A stretch of 64,000 bases of DNA from Actinoplanes sp. TBRC 11911 (lineage in GTDB: Bacteria > Actinomycetota > Actinomycetes > Mycobacteriales > Micromonosporaceae). Shown piece by piece: positions 18,424-27,065 of this stretch. The notes beneath the pieces are model-generated. The model saw only the letters and a program-made list of their open reading frames with translations. It was not told the DNA's origin and searched no databases. Within the stretch, counting starts at the first letter, position 1; each line of letters opens with the position of its first letter. The stretch is from positions 62,001 to 126,000 of the forward strand of contig NZ_JABBNC010000023.1 of assembly GCF_012933445.1 (NCBI RefSeq). Direction: 5' to 3'. The position numbers were made by a program, and so were the translations under genes.

Positions 18424-19857
18424 GTGGTCGATGAGTTTCTCGGGGGACTTCCACCCCTTCTCGTGTACGCCGTCGTGGCGCTGCTCGTGGCGGCGGAATC
18501 GGCGTTCGTCGCCGGACTGGTTCTGCCGGCCGCGACGGCGCTGATCGCGATGGGGTTGCTGGCGAACGCGGGCGTGGTGGCCGTGGTGCCGGCCATCCTG
18601 GTGGGCGCGCTCGCCGCCGTGCTGGGCGGTTCCCTCGCGTACGCCTCCGGGAAGCGCACCGGCCCGAAACTGCGTGCCCGCCGTCCGGAGCGCTGGGAGC
18701 GCGCCGATCGGCTCTTCCAGCGCTACGGCGGGCGGGCCGTGTTCCTCGGCCAGTGGCTGGTCGGCGCGCGGACCCTGGTGCCGCGGCTGGCCGGACTGAA
18801 CGGTATGCCGTACCGGCGGTTCGCGATGCGGCAGATGCCCTCCGGGGTCCTCTGGTCACTGTGGATGGTCGGCGCGTCGTACCTGGCCGGGGCGTCGTAT
18901 CACGTGCTCGCGGCGCGCGTCGGCCAGGCCGGTGGCGCGCTGGCGGTCTTCGCCGCGATGGTCGTCGGCCTGGTGCTGGCGGGTCGCTGGTTCGGCCGGC
19001 ACCCGGGCCGGTGGAGCCGGCTGGGGTCGTCGGTGGTGCTGAGCCTCGGTGCGCTCACTGTCCTGGCGATCGTGCTGGTGCTGGTCGTTCCGCTGGTGGT
19101 CCGGTTCAGCGGGCTCGCTTCGGCGGACGCGGCCGTTGCTTTCTGGGCTCGTGGCCAATGGACGTCCGACGGATATCTTTTCGCGCTGGACGCGGCCACC
19201 ACGATCGAGTGGCCGCAGCTGCTGTTCGTCGCCGCGCTGGTGTCGCTCGGCTCCTGGTGGGCGGCGCGGCGGCGGGGCCGGCGCGACGCGGCCGGAATGC
19301 TGCTGGCGCTCGGCCCGGTCGTGCCGCTGGCGGTCCTTGTGCTGGCGGTGAACTGGAAGGGCTGGTCGCCGCCGGAGGTCGTGTTCTTCCCGCCGGTGAC
19401 CGAGTTCGACGGACCGTTGCCGGTCGCCGCGGGTGCCCGGCTCGCGCAGCTGGCCGGTGGTTCGGTGGCGCCGCTCGCCGCCGCGTGCGGTCTGCTGGCC
19501 TGGCTGATCGGCCGGCATCTGCCCCGCTCGCTGCGGACGGTGGTGTGGGCGGCCGCGGTCACGCTGGCGACGGTCAGCGCCGGGTCGTGGGTCTACCTGG
19601 GCTGGAGCCGGCTGAGCGAGACGATCGCCGCGTTGCTGCTGGGCGCCGCGTGGGCGGCGCTGAACGCGGCGATCTGGTCCGGCCGGCTCGATCGGGAGGA
19701 TCCGGCTGGACCCGCGGTCGCGGCGTTGGTGCGCCGCGCCCGCGGGTGGATCGCTCAGCTCGCGGTGCAGGAGAGGGTGGGTGCGTTGTTGGTGCCGTTC
19801 CACGAGCCGAGGAAGCCGAAGGTGGCGGTGGCCCCGGCGGAGAGGCGGCCGTTGTAG
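18424..19857 (+). CDS. DedA family membrane protein fused to a degenerate PAP2-like domain
   Basis: 477 aa. The N-terminal DedA/SNARE-associated domain (about residues 1-195) includes the FLGQWLVGARTLVPRLAGLNGM signature, shown here only in part: RxxxPRLAG. A second membrane bundle (about 205-430) matches the PAP2 layout, but the phosphatase motifs are gone: no PSGH, and the usual HxxSD-type motif reads WSRLSETIAALLLGAAW. The last 34 codons lie antisense to the mannanase CBM2 domain, so the tail after about residue 443 may not be ancestral. DedA proteins help maintain membrane lipid or proton homeostasis. Confidence 0.85.
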   Translation: MVDEFLGGLPPLLVYAVVALLVAAESAFVAGLVLPAATALIAMGLLANAGVVAVVPAILVGALAAVLGGSLAYASGKRTGPKLRARRPERWERADRLFQRYGGRAVFLGQWLVGARTLVPRLAGLNGMPYRRFAMRQMPSGVLWSLWMVGASYLAGASYHVLAARVGQAGGALAVFAAMVVGLVLAGRWFGRHPGRWSRLGSSVVLSLGALTVLAIVLVLVVPLVVRFSGLASADAAVAFWARGQWTSDGYLFALDAATTIEWPQLLFVAALVSLGSWWAARRRGRRDAAGMLLALGPVVPLAVLVLAVNWKGWSPPEVVFFPPVTEFDGPLPVAAGARLAQLAGGSVAPLAAACGLLAWLIGRHLPRSLRTVVWAAAVTLATVSAGSWVYLGWSRLSETIAALLLGAAWAALNAAIWSGRLDREDPAGPAVAALVRRARGWIAQLAVQERVGALLVPFHEPRKPKVAVAPAERRPL

Positions 19858-21065
19858 CCGGCGTTGCGTGCGGTGACCGTGGCGCCGTTGCTGGTTAGGG
19901 TCGCGTTCCAGGACTGGGTGACGGCCTGGCCGTTCGCGAAGGTCAGCGTTACCGTCCAGCCGTTGATGGCGGCGCTGCCCGCGGTGACCTTGACCTCGCC
20001 CTGGAAGCCGCCATTCCACTGTCCTATTGACGTGTACGCGGCGGCGCAGCCGGCCGTCGGCGGCGGCGTGCTCGGGCCGCCGCCGCCTTCGCCGTAGATC
20101 GTGGCCTGCTTGGCGGTGGCCTTCAGGCCGTTGGTGCCGTTCACGATCCGCTGGCCCCAGGTGGTCAGCTGCGCCGGGTTGAAGCCGGTCGTCATGTCCA
20201 GGATGGGATCCGTGTTGCCGGACCAGGACCAGCCTAGGTACCCGATGCCGCGAGTCACGGCGGCCGACATCACGGTCTGGTCGTCGACCTCACCGGCGGC
20301 GAACTGCCAGCCGAACTCGCCCACCACGAGCGGCCAGCCGCGGCTCTGGAAGTAGTCCAAGTAGGACGTGATCGACGCTGCGGTATGGAAAACCGCGTAC
20401 ATGTGAATCGACAGCACCGTGTTGTGCTGGGTGTCGGCGTTCAGGACGGTCTGCGCGTTGTCCCGCATGACAAACTGCCAGTCCTGACCCCAGTTCGGCG
20501 CGTCGATCATCAGCAGGTGCTGGAAGCCGTTGGTGCGCATCTTCTGGATCGCGGCGGTGGTGGCACTCGTCCACTGGGCCGGGTTGGTGTTGCCGATCGG
20601 CTCGTTGCCGATGTTGATGACGACGTAGTCCTCCTGGCCCACCAGCACGCTCTTCAGGCCGATCCAGTAGTTGACCGACTGATCCAGGGTGTACGCCGCG
20701 CCGTCCTCCCCGTAACCGGTGGTGTCGTGGTCCTCCAGCACGCAGATCAGCTTGTTCTGTTTGCACATGCTGATGACGTTCGCGACGTCCGAGGCGGTGT
20801 TGGTCGTCCAGCGCCCGCCGCTGAGCACCACGCGTACGGAGTTGGCGCCGGCCGCCTTGATCGCCGCGAACGAGCTGGTCTGACTCGCGTACCAGGCGTG
20901 CGGATGGTTGATGCCGCGCATGACGAAGGGCTGGCCGTTCGCCTCGACGATAGTGCGGCCGCTGATGTGCAGGCCGGTCGCCGCGTACGCGGGACGCACG
21001 AAGAACAGGACGGAAGCGAGGGCCGCGAGCACCGCGGCGGCGTACGTGGTGAGTCGTCTCTTCAT
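19755..21065 (-). CDS. secreted GH5 (GH5_8-like) beta-mannanase with CBM2
   Basis: 436 aa. The signal peptide (about residues 1-28) has a KRR start and ends VRPAYAA. The GH5 barrel (about 30-305) has RGINHPHAWY, the acid/base Glu in INIGNEPIGN and the nucleophile Glu in VVGEFGWQF; the sequence style matches subfamily 8 endo-beta-1,4-mannanases. A GGGGPSTPPP linker leads to a C-terminal CBM2 (about 340-436) with its flanking Cys residues. It is exported to degrade mannan. ATG 21065 has AAGG upstream. The final 103 nt overlap the DedA gene on the other strand. Confidence 0.92.
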   Translation of the reverse strand: MKRRLTTYAAAVLAALASVLFFVRPAYAATGLHISGRTIVEANGQPFVMRGINHPHAWYASQTSSFAAIKAAGANSVRVVLSGGRWTTNTASDVANVISMCKQNKLICVLEDHDTTGYGEDGAAYTLDQSVNYWIGLKSVLVGQEDYVVINIGNEPIGNTNPAQWTSATTAAIQKMRTNGFQHLLMIDAPNWGQDWQFVMRDNAQTVLNADTQHNTVLSIHMYAVFHTAASITSYLDYFQSRGWPLVVGEFGWQFAAGEVDDQTVMSAAVTRGIGYLGWSWSGNTDPILDMTTGFNPAQLTTWGQRIVNGTNGLKATAKQATIYGEGGGGPSTPPPTAGCAAAYTSIGQWNGGFQGEVKVTAGSAAINGWTVTLTFANGQAVTQSWNATLTSNGATVTARNAGYNGRLSAGATATFGFLGSWNGTNNAPTLSCTAS

Positions 21066-21305
21066 GACCAACCTTTTGGTAGGAGAGAGACGGCGCGCCC
21101 ACGATTCGCACCGAAGTAGTGCCTAAGTACGCTACTGGGCCCTTCGCTCCATAGCAATCCATCAATATGTGGCGTGATGCGCGCCATACCCCGTGCCGCG
21201 TGCCGATGTAAGCCACTTCACACCGGGGTTCTGACCAGCGTAAATGTGATCTCAAGCGAAGGATTGACGCATGGCTACCGTCCCCATGACAAGCCCTGAG
21301 GTCGG

Positions 21306-21311
21306 TACGGT
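21306..21311 (+). promoter_or_regulatory. -10 hexamer TACGGT of a leaderless promoter
   Basis: TACGGT ends six nt before GTG 21318, with no ribosome-binding site. It points to a leaderless kinase mRNA. Confidence 0.5.
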
Positions 21312-21317
21312 GCCGTC

Positions 21318-23378
21318 GTGTCCGATATACCACACGGCCTCCTTGCTGCGCGTTACCGGCTGGTAAGTTTGCTGGGCGAGGGCGGCATGGGCCGCGTCTG
21401 GGAGGCACGCGACGAGTTGCTCGGTCGCGATGTCGCGATCAAAGAGATCAGCCCCGACGGGCTGTCCGCCGCCGAGCTCGGCGACCTGCGCGAGCGGGCG
21501 AACCGCGAAGCACGCGCGATCGCCCAGGTCAGCCACCCCAACGTCGTGCGGATCTTCGACGTCGTGACCGAGGGCGGCGCGCCCTGGATCGTGATGGAGC
21601 TGGTCCGGTCGCGGTCGCTGCTCGACGTCGTCAACGACGAGGGGCCGATGCCGCCGGAGCGGGTGGCGCGGATCGGGCTGGAAATGCTCGGCGCGCTGCA
21701 GGCGGCACACCGGGCGGGCATCCTGCACCGCGACGTGAAGCCGGCGAACGTGCTGATCGCCGACGACGGCCGGGTGGTGCTGACCGACTTCGGCCTGGCG
21801 ACGCTGGCCGGCGACTCGACGATGACCCGTACGGGGGTGGTGCTCGGCTCGCCGTCCTATCTGGCGCCGGAGCGGGCGCTCGACGAGCCGGCCCGTCCCG
21901 GCTCGGACCTGTGGTCGCTGGGCGCGACGTTGTTCGCCGCGGTGGAGGGCCGGCCGCCGTACGTGAAGTCGTCCCCGATGGCGACGCTGGCCGCGCTGAT
22001 GGTGGACCCGCCGCCGGTGCCGCAGCGGGCCGGGGTGCTGGGGCCGGCTCTGGAGGCGTTACTGCGGAAGGATCCGTCGGAGCGCGCGTACGCGGATGAG
22101 GCGGAGCGGCTGCTGCGGGACGCGGCTAACGGGGTGATGCCCGAGGTGTCCCCGCGGCCGGGCCCCGGGCAGTCGTCCCTCGGGTATCCGACGTCCGGCC
22201 ATTCGGTCCCCGGGCCGTCGACCGCGGGCCACCCGGCGCCCAGGCGCCCGAACGCCTCCCCCCAGCCCGCCCCGAACGGGTCCGCCCAGCCCGCCCCGAA
22301 CGGGTTTGCGCAGCCCGCCCCGAACGGGTTTGCGCAGCCCGCCCCGAACGGGTTTGCGCAGCCCGCCCCGAACGGGTTTGCGCAGCCCGCCCCCAATGCC
22401 TTCGCCCAGCCCGGCCCGAACGGGCCCGCCTCGCATCCCTTTGCCCAGCGCGACGCCAACGGCTCCGGGCAGCCAGCGGCCAATGGCTCCGCGCCGCCCG
22501 CCACGAAAAAACTCGAAAAATCGGGAGATAAGGCAAAGCTCGGCGAAACCGGCAACCCGGCCGGCAGCCCCGCGCCCGCCCCCGCCTTTTCGACGCTGTC
22601 GTCCGACCCGACCCGGCCGAACCGCACCTCGCGCCGCTGGTGGGCGGTCGGCGCCGGCCTCGCCGTGATCCTGATCGCCGTCGGTGTCGCGGTGACCCGG
22701 CCGTTGCTCACGGACTCGCCCGCGACCGGCGACACGGCCGCCGCGGCCCAGAACCCGGACGGCGAGTCGTCGGCGATCTGGGGCAACCCGGAGCAGCCCG
22801 GCGCGCCCAGCAACTCCGGCGCGGTCCCGAGGCCCTCCACCAGCGCCGGCGCGTCCACCCCGGCACTGCCGCCGGGCGCCCCCTCGTCGCCACCGCCGCC
22901 GGGCCAGCCGATCCCCACCACGCCCGGAGCCCCACCGCCCACCGGTGGCGGCGGACCCACCACGGTCCCGACGACGCCGCCGGCCACCACGAAACCGCCG
23001 GCGCACCCGCCCGCGGTCGGCAAGCAGATCTCCAGCTTCGAGACGTCGACCTGCCTGGACGCCCGGGACCCGAGCGGCTACATCAAGTTGTGGCAGTGCC
23101 AGGGCGTGGACAGCCAGAAGTTCAGCTTCCCCGGCGACGGCACCCTGCGCGTCCTCGGCAAGTGCGTCCAGCTGGCCGGCGTCCAGAACGGCGCCGGCCT
23201 GCACACCGCCTCCTGCACCGGCGCGTCCAACCAGAAGTTCACCCTGAAGCCCTCGTACGACCTGGTCGCCATGCAGCCGGACCGCTGCGTCGACGTCCAG
23301 GACCACGACGCGGGCAACAACGTGCGCGCCCAGATCTGGGACTGCGGCGGCACCGGCAACCAGAAGTGGCACTACTGA
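21318..23378 (+). CDS. Ser/Thr protein kinase with extracytoplasmic ricin-type lectin domain
   Basis: 686 aa. The kinase domain (about residues 13-270) has GEGGMGRVW, the ATP-binding Lys in VAIKE, the catalytic HRDVKPANV and DFGLA, all intact. A Pro/Ala/Asn-rich juxtamembrane segment with AQPAPNGF octapeptide repeats follows (about 315-372), then one membrane helix (about 437-457) and a Pro/Thr-rich wall-spanning stretch. A C-terminal half-length ricin B-like beta-trefoil (about 565-686) carries repeated NQKF/NQKW motifs and Cys pairs. It likely senses a sugar or wall component outside and phosphorylates targets inside. It is divergent from the mannanase, 252 bp apart. Confidence 0.93.
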   Translation: MSDIPHGLLAARYRLVSLLGEGGMGRVWEARDELLGRDVAIKEISPDGLSAAELGDLRERANREARAIAQVSHPNVVRIFDVVTEGGAPWIVMELVRSRSLLDVVNDEGPMPPERVARIGLEMLGALQAAHRAGILHRDVKPANVLIADDGRVVLTDFGLATLAGDSTMTRTGVVLGSPSYLAPERALDEPARPGSDLWSLGATLFAAVEGRPPYVKSSPMATLAALMVDPPPVPQRAGVLGPALEALLRKDPSERAYADEAERLLRDAANGVMPEVSPRPGPGQSSLGYPTSGHSVPGPSTAGHPAPRRPNASPQPAPNGSAQPAPNGFAQPAPNGFAQPAPNGFAQPAPNGFAQPAPNAFAQPGPNGPASHPFAQRDANGSGQPAANGSAPPATKKLEKSGDKAKLGETGNPAGSPAPAPAFSTLSSDPTRPNRTSRRWWAVGAGLAVILIAVGVAVTRPLLTDSPATGDTAAAAQNPDGESSAIWGNPEQPGAPSNSGAVPRPSTSAGASTPALPPGAPSSPPPPGQPIPTTPGAPPPTGGGGPTTVPTTPPATTKPPAHPPAVGKQISSFETSTCLDARDPSGYIKLWQCQGVDSQKFSFPGDGTLRVLGKCVQLAGVQNGAGLHTASCTGASNQKFTLKPSYDLVAMQPDRCVDVQDHDAGNNVRAQIWDCGGTGNQKWHY
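22263..22430 (+). repeat. 24-bp tandem repeat inside the kinase gene
   Basis: Seven 24-bp units encode AQPAPNGF-type octapeptides. Units 2 to 5 (22287-22382) are identical at the DNA level, which implies recent slippage or unequal crossing-over. The first and the last two units have diverged. Confidence 0.95.
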
Positions 23379-23390
23379 CGTGAGAGGACG

Positions 23391-23419
23391 GCGGCGCTGC
23401 GCGTTCGCGTGCGCCGCCG
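23391..23419 (+). terminator. hairpin after the lectin-kinase gene
   Basis: Perfect 8-bp GGCGGCGC/GCGCCGCC arms with a 13-nt loop, beginning 12 nt after the stop. No U-tract. Confidence 0.6.
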
Positions 23420-23500
23420 ATACGTCCGCGCCGGGCGCAGTGGTGTGGTGGTGCCGGAGCTGAGGCGCCGTGGCGATCCGTTCGCGGCCGGGCGGTCCCG

Positions 23501-23700
23501 CTATGTGGGACACCGTGGTCACATCATGGATTTTTGTGAACCTTGGAGAGTTGTGCCCACATACGAGCCATAACTCTCCAAGGTTCACATTCGGCCGGAG
23601 AAGTCTGACGGGCGAAAGCCTCGTTACGTGACAAAGATACTCTCTACAATGGACGCTGATCCCGCATCGTGGACGGTGGGTCCATGATGCGGGCGCGGGT
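23501..23700 (+). repeat. dispersed structured intergenic element, copy 1
   Basis: It begins CTATGTGGGAC. At 23535-23552 and 23572-23589 it has perfect 18-bp inverted arms (core CCTTGGAGAGTT) around a 19-nt loop. It then has TGGACG direct repeats at 23650 and 23670. A 9-bp inverted repeat (CATCATGGA at 23522-23530, TCCATGATG at 23681-23689) flanks the hairpin. The same order of motifs occurs on the other strand at 37863-37660. It is not a family I recognise; it could be a structured RNA or a non-autonomous repeat. Confidence 0.75.
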
Positions 23701-23863
23701 CTCAGCAGGCGGTCGCCCGTCTCACGGAATGGAAGCGCCGCGCGGCCGCGCGCCGAGCCCGCCCGTCCAGCGGCCCAGTCAATCCGACGAATCTCAGGAA
23801 ATGTCGGATATGCGAGAGGGGTGGGTCGGGGCTGGCTGGCGGACGGACGGCGATCACATCGCC

Positions 23864-23917
23864 GACTCGCCTGCGGCCGCTTACTCGCCTGCGGCCGCTG
23901 ATTCGCTTGCGGCCGCT
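23864..23917 (+). repeat. 18-bp tandem repeat, three units
   Basis: Units of the form ACTCGCCTGCGGCCGCTK repeat three times with one or two changes each, followed by a partial fourth. The region is intergenic. Confidence 0.8.
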
Positions 23918-24076
23918 GACTCGGCTTAGGACTTACCCGTCTAAATAGGCGACACCGCCGGGAGACGTTCGTCCCATACCCTGGCGACACCGGGCTGCGG
24001 CCGGGATCGCCCGTCAGACGGACGCCACCGGATCGACGGTTTCCCGAGCCGGCGCCGGCAGTCCCTTGGTTGGCTA

Positions 24077-24104
24077 CCGGGGTGCCGCCGACGCGGCGCC
24101 CCGG
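24077..24104 (-). terminator. terminator hairpin of the FAD reductase gene
   Basis: 12-bp arms with one wobble-type difference (CCGGGGTGCCGC / GCGGCGCCCCGG) and a 4-nt loop, starting seven nt after the stop at 24112. Confidence 0.7.
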
Positions 24105-24111
24105 AAACCGG

Positions 24112-25314
24112 TCAGGCGTGCAGGTCGGGCAGGGGGACGTCGGGGTTGGCCAGGCGGGCGCGGTCCACCTCGACGCCCGAGCGGATCAGGGCGTCGACCT
24201 GGTCGGTCACGTCCCAGATGTTGACGTTCATGCCGGCCACCACCTTGCCGTTCACCAGCCAGAAGGCGATGAACTCGCGGGTGGCGACGTTGCCCCGGAT
24301 GACCACCTCGGGGGCGGCGGCGCTCGGGTCGACCCAGCCCGTGTACTCCATGCCCAGGTCGTACTGGTCGGTGTAGAAGTACGGCAGGCGGTCGTAGCTG
24401 ACGTCCTGGCCGAGCATCGCCTTGGCGGCGGCGGGGCCGGAGTTCAGCGCGGTCGCCCAGTGTTCGACGCGGACGCGGGCCTTCAGGAACGGATGGTCCA
24501 CATTGGCGATGTCGCCGGCCGCGAAGATGTCCGGGTCGCTGGTGGCGAGGCTGCGGTCGACCAGGACGCCGTTGTCCACGGTGAGGCCGGCGTCCGAGGC
24601 CAGGCCGACGTTCGGCGTCACGCCGATGCCGGCGATCACCACGTCGGCGGGCAGCGACGTGCCGTCGGCGAGCTCCACCGTGTCGGCGGTTACCCGGTCG
24701 AGCCGCGCGTTCATGTGGAGTTTGACGCCGTTGGAGCGGTGCAGGTCGGCGAAGACCGAGGCGATCTCGTCGCCGAGCACGCGCTGCAGCGGCAGGGCGG
24801 CCATCTCCACGACGCTGACGTCGGCGCCACGGCTGCGGGCGGCCGCGGCGATCTCGAGGCCGATCCAGCCGGCCCCGATGATCACCACGCGGGTGTCGCT
24901 GGTCACCGCGTCCGAGATGCGCTTCGAGTCTTCCAGGGTGCGCAGCAGCAGCGCGCGTTCGCCGCCGGGGACCGGAAGCGGGCGCGGCGAGGATCCGGTC
25001 GTGAGCAGCAGACGCTCGTAGGTGACCGACTCACCTTCGCCGGTGCGGACCACCTTCGCGGCGCGGTCGATCGCGGTGACCGTGGTGCCGAGGCGCAGGT
25101 CCACGTCGTGTGCGGCGTACCAGCCGGACTCGTGGACGAACGGGCTGTCCGGCTCGTCCGTACCGAGGAGCAGGCCTTTGGAGAGCGGCGGACGTTCGTA
25201 CGGCCGGTCGGTCTCGGTCGAGAAAAGGGTGATCGGGCCGGTATAGCCCTCGTCCCGCAGCGTTTCGACGGCCTTGGCGCCGGCCAGGCCGCCGCCGACT
25301 ACGACATAAGTCAT
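24112..25314 (-). CDS. FAD-dependent NAD(P)H oxidoreductase (ferredoxin-reductase type)
   Basis: 400 aa. The first dinucleotide fold is VVVGGGLAGAK at residues 3-13, a PPLSKG motif near 43, the second NAD-binding fold VIIGAGWIGLE near 145, and FAD contact DIFAAGDIAN near 270, followed by a reductase C-terminal domain. Such enzymes pass electrons to ferredoxins or oxygenases. The start is ATG 25314, four nt after the end of the zinc dehydrogenase gene on the same strand, so the two are cotranscribed. Confidence 0.93.
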   Translation of the reverse strand: MTYVVVGGGLAGAKAVETLRDEGYTGPITLFSTETDRPYERPPLSKGLLLGTDEPDSPFVHESGWYAAHDVDLRLGTTVTAIDRAAKVVRTGEGESVTYERLLLTTGSSPRPLPVPGGERALLLRTLEDSKRISDAVTSDTRVVIIGAGWIGLEIAAAARSRGADVSVVEMAALPLQRVLGDEIASVFADLHRSNGVKLHMNARLDRVTADTVELADGTSLPADVVIAGIGVTPNVGLASDAGLTVDNGVLVDRSLATSDPDIFAAGDIANVDHPFLKARVRVEHWATALNSGPAAAKAMLGQDVSYDRLPYFYTDQYDLGMEYTGWVDPSAAAPEVVIRGNVATREFIAFWLVNGKVVAGMNVNIWDVTDQVDALIRSGVEVDRARLANPDVPLPDLHA

Positions 25315-25318
25315 GGCT

Positions 25319-26347
25319 TCATCCTCGCGGATTGATAAGTGTCTTCGGACCGGCACCGCGCCGCTCACCTGCCGCAACACTACGGCGGTGACCGGCCAGA
25401 AGGTCGGCGACCTGATCCAGGCCAACCGTCTCGGCGACCAGGGGGCGGGGATCGACCGCACCGGACGCGTACGCCTCAATCGTGTCGGCCAGACCGCCGG
25501 ACGCACTCAGCACGCCCACCACGGTCAGGTCTTTCAGAACGGCACGCCGGGTGTCGATGAGCGACGGCTCGCCGGAGAGCCCGATGTAAACCACCCGGCC
25601 GCCCGGCTCGACCCGGTCGATCGCGAAAGCGGGCAGCGAAGCCGCGTTGGTGGCGTCGACGATCGCGTCGAACGGCACCGGCGGGAGCGTGTCCCTGGTC
25701 CACACCTGCTCGAAGCCCAGCGAGCGGGCGAACTCCAGTGAGCCGGGGTCGGCGCCGAGCAGGTGCACGTCCATGCCGCGCGCGGCGGCGAACATCGCGA
25801 CCAGCAGGCCGATCGTGCCGGGGCCGGTCACCAGCACCGGTTTGCCCGGCACCGGATCGGTCGCCTGCACCGCACGCCGAGCCGTACCGCCGGGCTCGAC
25901 CAGCGCGCCCAGCATGGAATTGACGGCATCGGGAAGCGGCAGCAACGCCGTCACCGGCACCGCGAGCTGTTCGGCCAGCGCGCCGGGCCAGCCGTGCCGG
26001 ATGCCGATCTCGTACCGGTCGGCGCAGGTGTGCTGGCGGCCGGTGCGGCATAAGCGACATCGTCCGCAGCCGAGCATGGTGTCGCCGGTCACGCGGCGGC
26101 CGATCCATTCCGGCGAAACCGCGGAACCCACCGCCGACACGACGCCGCACCATTCATGGCCGATGCGGATCGGGTACGTCGCGTCGCCGCTGGCCAGGTA
26201 TGCCATGTCGCCCGAGTAGAACTCCATGTCGGTGCCGCACACGCCGGCCCGTTCCACGTCCACGACGACCTCGCCGGCCCGGGCGACCGGCGGTTCCACC
26301 TCGATCACCTCGGACTTGCCGGGCCCGGTGATCACGAATGCGCGCAT
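25319..26347 (-). CDS. zinc-dependent MDR alcohol/polyol dehydrogenase
   Basis: 342 aa. Catalytic zinc motif GHEWCG is near residue 68, catalytic Cys in GVCGTD near 38, structural-zinc cysteines CGRCRLCRTGRQHTC (about 93-107) and NAD-binding GPGTIG near 172. It resembles sorbitol/threonine-type medium-chain dehydrogenases. ATG 26347 is the natural start. It is the first gene of a pair with the FAD reductase and is divergent from the CGNR regulator at 26469, which may control the pair. Confidence 0.9.
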   Translation of the reverse strand: MRAFVITGPGKSEVIEVEPPVARAGEVVVDVERAGVCGTDMEFYSGDMAYLASGDATYPIRIGHEWCGVVSAVGSAVSPEWIGRRVTGDTMLGCGRCRLCRTGRQHTCADRYEIGIRHGWPGALAEQLAVPVTALLPLPDAVNSMLGALVEPGGTARRAVQATDPVPGKPVLVTGPGTIGLLVAMFAAARGMDVHLLGADPGSLEFARSLGFEQVWTRDTLPPVPFDAIVDATNAASLPAFAIDRVEPGGRVVYIGLSGEPSLIDTRRAVLKDLTVVGVLSASGGLADTIEAYASGAVDPRPLVAETVGLDQVADLLAGHRRSVAAGERRGAGPKTLINPRG

Positions 26348-26456
26348 GGCGATCAGTCTGCACCGACAAGCTGACGGGCGCGCCTCGGCTCGGCCAGCAG
26401 CAGGCGCCACTTGCAGTGGGGGTGCTGCCCTCAGGAATGCTACCACCGTTTGGCGT

Positions 26457-26462
26457 TACAGT
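26457..26462 (+). promoter_or_regulatory. -10 hexamer TACAGT of a leaderless promoter
   Basis: TACAGT ends six nt before ATG 26469, without a clear ribosome-binding site. Confidence 0.55.
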
Positions 26463-26468
26463 GGAGAC

Positions 26469-27065
26469 ATGGGAACGGGAGATCTCGATGGACTGCGCAT
26501 CGTCGGCGGCCACCCGGCGCTCGACCTGGCGAATACGGTCGCACCGCGCGGCCCGGATGGCACCGACTATCTGACCGACCCCGCCGCGCTCCTGACCTGG
26601 GCAAAACTGGTCGGCTTGCTAAGCGGCGACGAGGCCGCGGAGGTCGCCGAGGCCTGGGCGGCCGCACCGGTCTCGGCCGAGACTGCCCGGCGCGACACGC
26701 TGACCTTGCGCGCGCTGATCGATCCCGTGCTCGACGGCCGCGACCTGGACGCGCTCACCTGGCGCTGGACCGAGGCGATCGCCCGCTCGGCGCTGCACCC
26801 CGCGGGCGAGGGCCGAGCGGTTCTGCACGTCGGCACCGAGGCCGCCCACCGGATCCCGGACCGGCTGGCCGACGCCCTCGTCGACCTGGTCCGCCACGCC
26901 GACCGGAGCCGGCTGCGCGCGTGTCCGCGATGCGGCTTTCTCTTCCTGGACCGCAGCCGCAACGCCTCGCGCCGGTGGTGCTCGATGGACGACTGCGGCA
27001 CCGCCGTGAAGTCCAGCCGGCTGACCGAGCGACGCCGCAACGCCGCCCGACCAACGTCCATTTAG
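26469..27065 (+). CDS. CGNR zinc-finger / ABATE domain transcriptional regulator
   Basis: 198 aa. The N-terminal ABATE (DUF1470) domain begins GGHPALDLANTVA (about residues 12-24). The C-terminal zinc finger (about 155-190) has CPRCGFLFLDRSRN and WCSMDDCG. The eponymous CGNR reads CGTA here, while the four Cys ligands are intact. These proteins are regarded as stress or antibiotic-responsive transcription factors. Its TAG stop interlocks with the convergent nitroreductase stop in TTAG. Confidence 0.9.
   Translation: MGTGDLDGLRIVGGHPALDLANTVAPRGPDGTDYLTDPAALLTWAKLVGLLSGDEAAEVAEAWAAAPVSAETARRDTLTLRALIDPVLDGRDLDALTWRWTEAIARSALHPAGEGRAVLHVGTEAAHRIPDRLADALVDLVRHADRSRLRACPRCGFLFLDRSRNASRRWCSMDDCGTAVKSSRLTERRRNAARPTSI

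Larger units (their letters stand above)
23379..24111. other. gene-free convergent intergenic region, 733 bp
   Basis: It lies between the 3' ends of the lectin-kinase gene and the FAD reductase gene. It holds a terminator-like hairpin (23391-23419), copy 1 of a dispersed structured repeat (about 23501-23700), a short 18-bp tandem repeat (23864-23917) and a second terminator-like hairpin (24077-24104). No coding frame with convincing codon use was found. Confidence 0.7.

Noticed and set aside
22263..22430. CRISPR-like regular repeats
   Set aside because: Units are head-to-tail with no spacers and are in frame within a kinase gene.
23535..23589. Reading the 18-bp hairpin simply as a rho-independent terminator
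   Set aside because: No U-tract, a 19-nt conserved loop, location about 155 bp after the stop, and a matching second copy elsewhere.
23669..23929. Possible 86-aa protein ending in SPAAAD repeats
   Set aside because: The repeat comes from an 18-bp DNA tandem repeat; no ribosome-binding site, and it starts within the structured element.
22059..23990. Long minus-strand frame of over 600 codons opposite the lectin kinase gene
   Set aside because: It is the antisense shadow of a kinase with clear motifs; its product is low-complexity Arg/Gly/Ala without any domain.
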